Assembly (NCBI GenBank): GCA_015680685.1
Contig: MNCI01007728.1
Coordinates: forward strand, 1 to 27,790
Direction of reading: 5' to 3'
Source of the DNA: Gnetum montanum
Taxonomy: Eukaryota > Streptophyta > Gnetopsida > Gnetales > Gnetaceae
Length of the DNA stretch: 27,790 nucleotides
The notes below the pieces were generated by a model. That model was not told where the DNA came from. It made no database searches and worked only from the letters and a program-made list of their open reading frames with translations. Within the stretch, counting starts at the first letter, position 1, and the number at the start of each line of letters is the position of its first letter. Shown here in pieces: positions 10,537 to 19,799 of this stretch. The translations under genes and the position numbers were made by a program.

Positions 10537-13256
10537 GTTGCCTTACTATTGCTAGAAGTTTGAAAGCATCCAAGAGTTCTTTTATCTTCTCCTCCTTGCT
10601 TCATGGATCATAAACGAGCTAGGTTGCTTTAGCTATATTAGTGGTGTAGGGATATCACATAGGCATGACATTAAAAAAAACCTTCATGTTAACAAACGAA
10701 GCAATGAATTCCTTTCATTCAATATCGAATGTCTTTACAAGGTTTTGCAACTTATGGTAGTCATTCATCCTCATCACTAGGTTCTTAATAATAGTTCGTT
10801 GATTAGAGAACTTGTTTCTGAGAACTTTAAGCTCTACGTTGGTTATCTCCAAATTTTGTTTTGTTTCTTTATGAAGCTTGAAGTTCACCTCATAGAGGAG
10901 GTAGTAGTTAACAACCTACTTCTACAATTTAGACTTGGCCTTCATATTATCAACATTGCCAAGTTTGCATATTGGAGGTTTTCAAGCTTTGTGTACTCTA
11001 TCATCTCTTTGATCTACAACTCCTTGAGGTAGATGTTTGTTTGATTGTGTATGTTTAGTCCATCAAAGATGGACTACCATGCATCTCGTCTTTGTTGGAA
11101 TTGCTGGGTGGCATCATTCACCTTTGCCTTTGCCAATTTTATCTCTTTCTCATTGACCTCCTTGGAATGATTATTTACTTTTTCAAACTTCAAGACCTCA
11201 TTCTTTGAGGTAGCTATCTCAATTGTTGTTCTTTGATGAAAGGCATGAACCTCCTTCATTGAGAGATTTCTATTCTCCATTTCCAACCTCCTCATATCTA
11301 AGTTAATGTTGGCAATCTGCTCTTGTTGCAGGCAAATGTATTCGACTATTTGTTCCTTTTGCTGCTTAACATTTTGGAGGTGATGATCACTCCTAGTGAG
11401 GACAAAATTTTCCTTACAAACTTGCAAGAGATCCTTGTTAGTGTTGATAGCCATGTCCTTTGACATAGACATGTTGAAGATCACAAACTCTTTTACATTC
11501 TCGGCCTCTTGATATTTTTTTTAAAGCTATGGGAAAGCTTCATCCCATGTAAGCTTTGGCTAGAGAATGACAAGGTTGGAGAGACGGGCTTTTAACTCTA
11601 CAACTTCGGTGGCCAACCAATGATTGGTTGCAGTGGAATATTTAAGTTGTGCAATTGCAACCAAAAATTTGCCCTTTGTATTAAGCACATGTGACTAGTT
11701 TCTAGTAGTTTCCTGTGGGAGATCAAAGATATCTGGAAGAAGTTGCTTAGTTCCTACTAGACTTTCCAATACCTCGTCATGTTAGGTAGTATTCATCTGA
11801 CTACTTCTTGCTCTTGCTAACACATGGATATTTTTTGTGGCAATGATGTCTAGTACAAACACTATAAGAGCATTAAGGACCTTTGCTACTCAATTAGCCA
11901 CCACCTACACTGCTATCTTTTGATCCTTCTACTGCATCACCAAGATTGTTGCTCCTTCACCATTCTCCAACATGATTGAGAAGGCTATAACATTTCTCAA
12001 AATGTTAGGAAATGTTTGTTTAGGAATGGATACCGTGACCTCCCTAGCACTTAGATTGGGCCTCATGGATGTATGATTCCTTTGTATGAGGAATACAGGG
12101 CTTTTTCACTGTCCAACTAATTGATGATCATCACAACCTCATTCAGATGGCTCATGGCTAGATAGTAAATGGATGAATTCCCACCACTCGCATATCCTTA
12201 TTGTTGCTACAATTGCTACTCTCAAAGTTTCCTAAGTTGTTTTATAGCTATGAGCATCTCCAATGTGGTTTCTGGGGTTATAGGTGGTAGTGGTGGCTAC
12301 TCATCTTTTTGTAACTTTGTTGTTGCCTTGTCCTTCATCATTTCTTGCCATTATGCAGCATGAGTGCCATGGACCACATCGTTTGAATAATGAGCTATCC
12401 CTCCCTTTTTTACATAATTTCCTGATCAAGCATGGGAAGGAAAGTATCTTTCTACGCTTCTCATTTTCCTTAAAGCATTTTTAATTCCCAAAAAAGAAGA
12501 GTTGTTATAGGTTGATATAAAATTTTCCTCTTAGAGATGTGAATGCCCTAGTAGAGAAGGTTTTCACCTTACTTTACCTCATTGTTAGGTTTAGATGATA
12601 CACCACAATCTTAAAGTAAGCTCACTCCACCTTTGTTAGGGTACTGTATTTCTTACGGTCAACTCCATAGCATCACTAGACCCATTCCTTCTTTGCCTCT
12701 AGGTCTACCTGCATAAAGATCTCAACTAGGTTTATCCCTGTGTTGGGCAAATTAAGGCTTCAACCAACTAAGAGATGGTGATATCCTTAATTTTCATTGA
12801 TGTATCTCCTTTTCAATTATTTCAAAATAAGTATGTCTCCCTCATATACCACTCTATGCTTTTAGAAAGAATGGGTCACAAGGGGTACCCCTACAGTTAC
12901 GTTTTCACCTCTTCTGGTGCCAACTCCAAGAAGGGTCCAAATTTTAATTCTTATAGGATGGAACTTTGGACCTCTTTGGTCTTGATCCATTTTAGACAAG
13001 CTTCCATGAGGGTGACCTCTATGTTAGGACTTAGCCCAGGAGCCTTATCTTACTTGGATTGGCTCGTCGTTGTAGTGGGAATTTATTTGATAGATTCCAC
13101 TTCAGGTTCCTCCTAAAGAGATCTAGTAACATGCATTACCTTGACCACTTATTCTTGGGGTTGTTGTTGTCATTGCTATCAGCCCCTTCCTTCTTAACGT
13201 CACTTTTCCCTAGGGTACAATGGCCCTCCCACTTGTGGTCCTCTTTTAGGTGTCAT
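10537..13256 (-). pseudogene. ORF3 of element C: degenerate third ORF downstream of integrase, with coiled coil
   Basis: Minus-strand sequence from ATG 13256 (MTPKRGPQVGG) stays protein-like for about 2.7 kb, mostly in one frame with scattered stops and a few shifts. It lies 3' of integrase, where Athila-type elements carry an env-like or accessory ORF. Visible parts: a basic start; a segment with KAPGLSPNIEVTLMEACLKW near 13045; PPLPPITPETTLEML near 12280; and an uninterrupted 136-residue stretch (11484-11074) rich in E, K, Q, N and leucine heptad-like spacing, best read as a coiled coil. Coding-like sequence continues past 10900 to the element B insertion and resumes at 4740. I see no clear signal peptide or transmembrane segment, so an envelope role is not supported. 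I do not recognise the family; a structural or RNA-binding accessory protein is possible. Confidence 0.6.
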
Positions 13257-13329
13257 TTTCAAGCACAGACATACCCAATGACTAGCTCTTTGGTTCATAA
13301 TCTTTAGTTATTGAATACCCTTCTTCATT

Positions 13330-13811
13330 AGATTAGGTTATGTTAATTTATTGGGCATTATGGGTCTATTGTTTAAGTGCTTGTTTATGATTGTGGGCTA
13401 GGTGTATCATTTTAATACTATTTTATCCCTAGTTATTAGAGTTTATTCGTTGGTATTAACTCTTTATGGTAATTAATGTAATATTATTTTAATGGGTTAA
13501 CCATGGGGAGTTACAAAAATTTTGAAAAATTATTTATGAAAAAATGAAAGGTTTGTGTCCTTCACAATGTAAAGCATACCTCTAGGAGCTTGAGGGTCAA
13601 AAATAGGTGAAATCAAGTAAGCGATTAAGAAGTTAGGGTGCTTAGAAGATTCTTGGGCTCTAAAAAATTGCAAAAACTCCTCTAGTGCTCTTGAAAAATG
13701 GTGAAAATGAGCTAAGAGTCATGTGTATTTATAGACTTTTTGTGTTGCGTCAATGGGACTATGTCGACAATGCATCGACGCAGCTATTCTTAGCTATCTT
13801 CCCCATTGACA
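13330..13811 (-). promoter_or_regulatory. LTR-like U3/promoter segment in the integrase-ORF3 spacer
   Basis: On the minus strand TGCGTC/GACGCA arms (13746-13782) enclose the palindrome TGTCGACA (13762-13769), followed 13 nt later by TATAAATA (plus 13726-13733) and an untranslated-looking stretch leading to ORF3. The arrangement, a CpG palindrome then TATAAATA, copies that of the LTRs in this window. It could be a solo LTR of another subfamily or an internal promoter for ORF3. No matching termini or target duplication were found, so the limits are approximate. Confidence 0.35.
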
Positions 13812-14284
13812 ACTAGAGAAATTTCAATCAAGTTTGGAAATAAAACAAGAGATGAATGAAAGCCAAAAACATGGAGAATGATGGTAATAACATGAAATAT
13901 GATAGATGTAGCTTATGAGAAGCAATTTGAGGGGATTTGAATGAGTTTGATAAGGATGTTATAATGCCAAGAAGAGCAAAATTGGAGGTTATAATGCTAT
14001 CGTGATGATTTGATCAACTAAGTGACCTAGGGTTAGGGAATTTAAGTTAAGGTAGGCCAAGGGAATGCAAGTGGGTCCTCCCTAAAGCAAGCGTATGTTG
14101 ATTATGCCATTTCATACCTTCATCACAAAGAGTTCGTGGGTCCTAAGGATGATGAATGGTTGAGTTAAGTTAAATTCCATACCCATGAAAGTAATTATCC
14201 CAAGGTTATGCTATCTAGAAATAAAACTAAACAATTTGCTATGATACGAGGGAGTGAGATGGCAGATTATGAGATGAATGAATG

Positions 14285-14324
<40 letters not shown>

Positions 14325-15254
14325 GACAAGAGATAATTAACATCCTAGTCACATGAGATTTTTGGTGAAAATTGTAATTAAGAAGATTCAATACTGGTAA
14401 GTAGAGAGGCCTTAGTTAGAGGGGTTCCTTCAAGCATGGGTAACATGTCTTTCCAGTCCCATAACTAGTGCTTGTATCCCATTATTGAGTCTAAGGTATG
14501 TACTTCGAATTCCCATGTTTGTTGTTTTTTATTCACAGGAACCACACCATGTGAAGATATTCTTTCTATTATGGTTGAAAATTGAAGTGATGATATATTA
14601 GTGGAGTATCATAGAACTTAAGAACGATGTTAAGAGAAGCTATATCAAATCCCCTTGAGGTCACACACTTTTTCATTTCTAGTTGGTCCTTTCCTAGTTT
14701 GTTGGGTGTCAAGATCATTGATTACTTTTAAGTTATAATATGTAAGAACCTTTGTGCTTCAAGGATACAGATTTTCATGGAATCAAATGGAATGGATGGA
14801 TGTCATGAACTCACTGCTTGAAATCACCAAAAAATTGATAGATTGTTAATAGAGAACATAATCCAAAGAGAACTAGTCTTTTGGTTAATTAATCATAATA
14901 TTGATAGCTTTCATTAATAACTTTTCATAGTTTGTAGTGGCGATAAAAAAAATCAAAGACTTCCAACAAGATTAGATGAAATTAATAAAGACGAAAAGAA
15001 ACGAAAATATAAGAAAAGTAAAGAAAATATATAAAATAATCCATAAAATATTCAAGAAAATAAAAAACATATAAAGAACATTGTAAAACAAAAAGATGTA
15101 AAATTGGTTATCCTCATCAAGATGTTAGTATGAATGGCCATCTCTCCCATAACTATGTTGAGAGGAAAAGATCCAAAAAATAGTGCAAGCTTGTTTTGAC
15201 GTAGAGGTGTCAATGTTGTTGCTTACTCTAGGTTCCAAGAATAACTTAAGTTGT
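13812..15254 (-). other. Spacer between integrase and ORF3 of element C; no gene seen
   Basis: AT-rich non-coding sequence with purine-rich stretches around 14930-15080 on the plus strand and one perfect microsatellite. No domain recognised in any frame. Confidence 0.5.
14287..14320. repeat. (AG)17 microsatellite
   Basis: Thirty-four bases of uninterrupted AG dinucleotide. The perfection of the tract contrasts with the decayed surroundings and suggests recent slippage growth; its length may vary between individuals. Confidence 0.95.
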
Positions 15255-16589
15255 TATATGTTGACTAAAATACATTTTTGAGGGCTTGATGGATGGTAAA
15301 TTGTCATGCTCTGGAAGGAAAAGTTAAATGAATGATGTAAGGTCCTTTCCATAACATTTAAAGCTTAGTGCGTTGTGGGACATGAATGGGATTCCAGTAA
15401 AGAACCTTATCACCAAGTTGAAATTGAACTCTTCTTATTTGTGTATCATGATGTTGTGCACTTCATTCATCATCAGGACTATTTATCAATTTTCATCTTG
15501 TACATTCAGTGTCATTAGATGTTCTTTTTAGACTAGATTAATATCTACGTCAAGCTCATGTGCTGTTGTAAGTATACAAGGTTTGGCTTGGATTGGAAGT
15601 TGTGGTAACTTTTCGTACACTAACTCATAGGAAGAGTAGCCTATAGAAAGCTTCTAAGTTGAACAATATGCCCAAAGAACATCGTTAAGTTTTGTTCTTT
15701 AGTCCTTTTTATATCTACTGATCATTCCTATTAGAATCCTAATAATCTCGCTATTGGTAACCTTAACTTGACCATTGGCTTGGGGATGATAGGAGATTGT
15801 AAGTTCATGTTGCACCCCTAAGCGTTGCATTAATTATTGAAAAGTAGGCCTTGCAAAGTGTGTTCCATTGTTAGAAATGAGTACTCCAGGCATATTAAAC
15901 CCTCTACCACTTTTTTTTGTACAAATTGAGTTGTAGTAGTAAATGTACACTCTAATGTTGCTACTCCTTTAGCCCACTTGGCATAGTAGTCAATAACAAC
16001 TATGATGTATGTCTTCCCATTTGACATGGGAGTGATGGATCCCATGAAGTCAATGCCCCAAAGGTCAAAAGACTCTAGTGGTTGGATCCACTATTGGAAT
16101 CCCTTCATTCAGAGTCATTCCTCCTTCTCTTTTACATCACTGCATGGATGGGAGAAATGGTGAGCATCCTTGAAGATCATTGGCCAAACGTATCTTGCCA
16201 TGAGGATCTTTGTAGCCATTTTTCCTTACATAGTGACCTCGCCAAGGACCCTTATGGTCATCTTGGAGGATGCACAATTGATTAGCATCAAGAACTTGGT
16301 AAGATCCTCATGGTAGGATACTTTTGGCCATGGATTTCCATGTAATGCTTCACCTAGTGAAGAAACTGTTATTTCTTCTTCTTATCTCATTCTATTGAAG
16401 TCTCCCAAGTGAGAAGGTAGGAGAGAAAGTCATGATACCAATTGGTAACCCTTTGTTCTTGAAGTTCAATGGATTTGGTAAAGAGGAATTCATTATGAAA
16501 TTGATCAAATAAAGTCTCCTCATCCTCCTTGCTATCCCATTGTAACTGAGACAAATGATCGATGACTATGTTTTCGATTCCTTTCTTTC
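15255..16589 (-). pseudogene. pol: Integrase region of element C pol (degenerate)
   Basis: Read from 16589 down: the KKGIENIVIDHLSQL motif that links RNase H to integrase in Athila-like elements; an N-terminal zinc-binding region remnant near 16100-16230 (VWPMIFKDAHHF); the core beginning LWGIDFMG (first catalytic Asp kept, about 16055) and a YIIVVIDYYAKWAKG segment; then NNGTHFA (15870 region) where the second catalytic Asp is Asn; then YHPQANGQVKV, where the catalytic Glu of the D,D(35)E triad is Lys; and a C-terminal domain with LGDKVLYWNP and WKGPYII near 15430-15320. Several stops and at least two frameshifts occur. The enzyme that would insert the element is therefore inactive twice over. 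A solo LTR sits at the upstream edge. Confidence 0.8.
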
Positions 16590-17388
16590 TAATGGAATGC
16601 ATACGCGATATCGCGTCCGCCGCGATATCGCGTATGCGATATCGCAGTGCACCGTCAAATCTATAAATAAGAGGTGGCTCTCCCTTATTTCTCATTCTAG
16701 GCCTAGACCGTAGTGAAAATCTGGTAGTTTTACCTCTCCAAAGATAGAATAATTTCCATGTGCCTGCAGTAGTAGCTCCAAAGTGAACAGATCTTTATTC
16801 GAGCAAATATTGTACCTGAACACAAGTTTGTGTACGGAAATAAAGATGAACTTCTTGGATAAACCTTGTAGTGCATGGAATAGACTAATAGGATTTTACT
16901 TATTTTTATTTATTTTTTATCATTGAAATGATTTATTAGTCATTAAATCTCTCTCAACCCTTCTCTCCTAGTTAAGTGCTTTTAGTACGACTGCTTCGAG
17001 CACGTGCATTATGCTTGGTGATCCTAGTAACGAATAGTGTTTGGTAACCAAGGTTGCATTGGTTTAGGGTGTGAACGGTAAGTGGGAATAGATACTGATG
17101 CTAGGTTAATTCAGGCGTAGTTAGTTAGTTAAAGTTAGTTAATTAGTCTCTTCATCCTTCACCTCATTAGCATAGGAGATAAAATAGAAAAGATATAAAA
17201 ATCACATACCTCAGACTTACTTAATCATACAACCGTGAAAAATACAAGTAAGTCTGGGAAGACAATGAATGATTAACCTTAAGTATTCCATAAGGCGTGT
17301 AGGCACTTAGTCTGCGGAGTTCGACCAGATCACGTGTGTAATGCTCATATTCGTATGGTTGAGTGTAGGGGTACCTTGCCACTCATCA
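16590..17388 (+). repeat. Solo LTR, element A-like subfamily (799 bp)
   Basis: Starts TAATGGA (two transitions from TGATGAA) and ends ACTCATCA. Three GATATC-centred palindromes (16603-16616, 16621-16632, 16635-16646) precede TATAAATA at 16662-16669; AATAAA at 16839-16844 is 177 nt further on. The R/U5 part (ATCTTTATTCGAGCA, AATAAAGATGAACT) is closest to the LTR of element A at 875-1732. CpG sites are better kept here than in the other LTRs. Confidence 0.9.
16603..16669 (+). promoter_or_regulatory. Triple CpG palindrome and TATA box of the solo LTR
   Basis: ACGCGATATCGCGT (14 bp), CGCGATATCGCG (12 bp) and TGCGATATCGCA (12 bp) are each perfect palindromes within 44 bp. TATAAATA begins 16 nt later. 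Symmetric sites of this kind suit dimeric DNA-binding proteins and are also dense CG methylation targets; which applies is unknown. Confidence 0.6.
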
Positions 17389-17869
17389 CTTTCCCATCAT
17401 GGTAAGATCAAATTCCTACAAAATTACTAGCAATCATATGGCACAAGGACTAACTGTTGGCTTCTTCATCAAGAAATGAACAACATTATGATCAATATGC
17501 ACAAAAATTTGGTATCTAAGCACATAGTGCTTGAATTTCCAAAGCATACACCATCGCCATGAGTTCCTTCTTAGTGGTGGTGTTGTTCAGTTGTGCACCC
17601 ACAATGCGTTTGCTTGCACAATGGATATAATATGGATTTTTCTGATCATCTAATTATGTAAGAACTACCCCCAACACATAGTTAGATGCATCCATCATTT
17701 TGTGAAATGGTCTAGACCAATTTGGAGCATGTAGAATTGGAGCTTCCATGAGATTTTGCTTTAGTTGTTGGAATGCTTGTTCTCATTCATTGGTCCATTC
17801 GAAAGTTGCATCCTTCTTTGTAAGCTCCACCATTAGTTTTGCAATTTTAGAGAAATTTTCTATGAAGCA
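17389..17869 (-). pseudogene. pol: RNase H region of element C pol (degenerate)
   Basis: Minus-strand reading gives FEWTNE*EQAFQQLKQ and APILHAPNW (RT-RNase H connection), then MMDASNYVLGVVLT, matching the DAS--AVGAVL start of gypsy RNase H with its Asp kept, then LNNTTTKKELMAMVYALE, matching the NYTTTEKELLAVVFALEKF block. After a frameshift it continues as a VHIDHNVVHFLMKK segment, the TDH--LKYLL block with D-H kept. Stops occur at several places. RNase H normally removes the RNA template during reverse transcription. The frame ends at the solo LTR insertion. Confidence 0.75.
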
Positions 17870-18730
17870 TTAGTAGCAACTAGTATGTTTAAGGAATAAT
17901 TTCATATCTTTTACAGTTTGAGGTTGCCTAGTAATTACTTGGATGACTAGTATCTTCTCCATGTCCACCTCAATCTTTCTACTAAATTTCAGTGCCCCAA
18001 GATAATGCCCTCTTGAACCATCAAGTGGCTTTTCTACCAATTGAACTATAATTTTGTCTTCACACAATGCATTAGTACCTACTCTAAATAAGGCTTGTTC
18101 AAAGTTGGTACCATAAGTGGAAAAGTCATCCATAAAGACTTCCACACAACTACCAATCTACTGTTGAAAGATGCTGAGTACCAAGTGTAAGAAAGTTGAA
18201 GGAGTAATACAAAGGTCAAAGGGAATCTTCTTATATGCAAAAGGCCACTAGGGACTTGTGAAAGTCATATTGGCATGATCTTCTAATGCTATCTGAATTT
18301 GGTTATAACCATTTTAACCATGCAAAAAACTATAGTAGTTGTGCCTTGTGATTGTGTCTAGCACATGGTCTACAAATGGCAATGGAAAATGATCTTTAAA
18401 TGTTGTCATATGCAACAACTTGAAATTTATATAGACTCTCCATTTTCCTCATTTCTTTGGCATAATCATGAATGGGCTTACCCACTCACTATTTGCTAAA
18501 GGATAGATGAATCCTACTTTAAGAAGTTGTTCCACTTTGTTCTTAATAACTTGCTTAAGCTTTGGATTCAATTTCCTGTATGGCTTCATCCTTGGTTTAA
18601 TGAAGGCATGTGTATAGATATAATGTTGGCATATCCATGGATCTATTTCCCTTAACACATGATAGGACCATGCAAAGGGTGTTGGCCATTTGTTTACCAT
18701 TTGTAGTAGCTTCTTTTTCTGTTCTTAAGT
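17870..18730 (-). pseudogene. pol: Reverse transcriptase region of element C pol (degenerate)
   Basis: From 18700 down: KPRMKPYRKLNPKLKQVIKN and VGFIYPLANSEWVSPFMIMPKK, the conserved entry of gypsy RT (RRLNP, SEWVSPV--VPKK); then FKDHFPLPFVDHVLD, and FLHG*NGYNQI where the family has FLDGYSGYNQI, so the first catalytic Asp is His and the next codon pair carries a stop; then TFTSP-WPFAYKKIPFDLC; then EVFMDDFSTYG (about 18145), the catalytic box with both Asp kept; and a QPQTVKDMKLFLKHT tail. The pattern EVFMDDFS-YG is typical of Athila-like RT. Several stops and shifts make it non-functional. Confidence 0.85.
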
Positions 18731-19179
18731 GAGATTGACATTGATAATTACTAGCTTTCCATTATTAAGAAAAGCAAATTCTAACGTTGCTCATAAAGCC
18801 TTAAGTTTAAGGGGCTCCTACTTGAAATTGTCAGGGATTTATAACTCCCCCAAATCCATTTCTATGTTTCTTTGTGGAAGTTGATTATGAATTTGCTCCA
18901 TTCCATCCATGTTATCTATGTACGCACTTGTGAGGAGCTCCACTACTTCTATGCATATTATTGATTCGAAATTATTATATGTTGTCAACCATCGGGTACC
19001 TTCCTATTTTGTAGTTGCTGCATACAGGGATTATTGAATGTTCAATGTTTTAGCATACTTATTGCATGTTGTGATGGATGTACTCTTCATAGCCCATATC
19101 CTTTGCATGTAATGACACCCTATGTCAATATATGCAATGCATGGAACAAACTTCTTTTATAGCTTTCCAAATTCATTTT
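18731..19179 (-). other. Protease-RT linker of element C
   Basis: Weakly coding-like on the minus strand, no domain recognised. It lies between the protease relic and the RT entry and is normally a poorly conserved linker. Confidence 0.4.
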
Positions 19180-19460
19180 CCTTGGAGATTTATAAGAAAA
19201 TGTCATTAATTCCCATCTTGGCATCAATTGTACTAGGCCAAGCCCTTCACATGATAATAGGGAAGGTTCCTTTGCAATTATCCACATGGATCACCAAAAA
19301 ATCTGTTGAATATGACCAACTGTAGATTGTTCTTACACTGTCCTCCATTAATCCCAAAGGAACAATGATGGATTAATTTGCAAGCTTTAATCTAATGTTG
19401 CATTTCTTAAGTGGAGGTAGGTTTCAAATCTTATACATTTGTTAGGAAATTATGTTTACC
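19180..19460 (-). pseudogene. pol: Aspartic protease region of element C (degenerate)
   Basis: Minus-strand translation gives LKLANQSIIVPLGLMEDSV-like and STDFLVIHVDNCKGTFPIIM followed by an A-W-P-S-TIDAKMGI segment. This matches the retroelement protease C-terminal half (LADRS---PLG--EDVLV, FPVDFVVLD, VPLILGRPFLATA-A-ID). The catalytic DTG/DLGAS motif expected further upstream was not found intact. The region normally cleaves the Gag-Pol polyprotein. Stops and transitions make it inactive. Confidence 0.65.
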
Positions 19461-19799
19461 CTAGAACATGAATCCATAGATCCTTGCATGGATCGTTTCT
19501 TGCAATCTGCAAATAGATTAGGGGACTCTGAGGATCAGATTGTTTCCTAGGAATGTGGCATGCCTTGATCCAATCTATGACTGCATGGGTCAACACAATG
19601 GTATGAACATTTGAGGACTTTTAGTTTAAAGGAGGCTTGAGGATAATTTTAGAAGTAACTGATGTAGGGTTAGCAACCACAGATGTCTATGAGGGTTTTT
19701 GTAGATTGTTTGGCCTAAAGAAATCCCTCTTCTGAGGCATATGCTTAGAGCCACTTGGATGGTCATCTAGCTGTAAGTTCACAAACCTCATGATATTTC

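Larger units (their letters stand above)
16585..17393 (+). mobile_element. Solo LTR inserted in element C pol, with perfect 5-bp target duplication
   Basis: The LTR (16590-17388) is flanked by CTTTC at 16585-16589 and CTTTC at 17389-17393. Removing the LTR and one CTTTC rejoins the element C reading frame in phase inside the Lys-Lys-Gly motif ahead of integrase, which confirms the insertion point independently. A solo LTR of this kind is the usual product of recombination between the two LTRs of a once-complete element. The intact duplication means it is younger than element C. Confidence 0.92.

Noticed and set aside
11074-11484. Reading the 136-codon coiled-coil frame as a separate host gene
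   Set aside because: Coding-like sequence continues in the same frame on both sides past stop codons, within the element C ORF3, so it is one fragment of that pseudogene.
12169-13307. Several plus-strand frames of 64-113 codons
   Set aside because: They are antisense to ORF3 of element C, whose minus-strand translation is more protein-like and starts with the shared M-T-P-K-R.
16387-16695. Open 102-codon minus-strand frame
   Set aside because: It crosses the solo LTR boundary: its first ~35 codons are antisense LTR sequence and the rest is the integrase linker. It is chimeric by insertion, not a gene.
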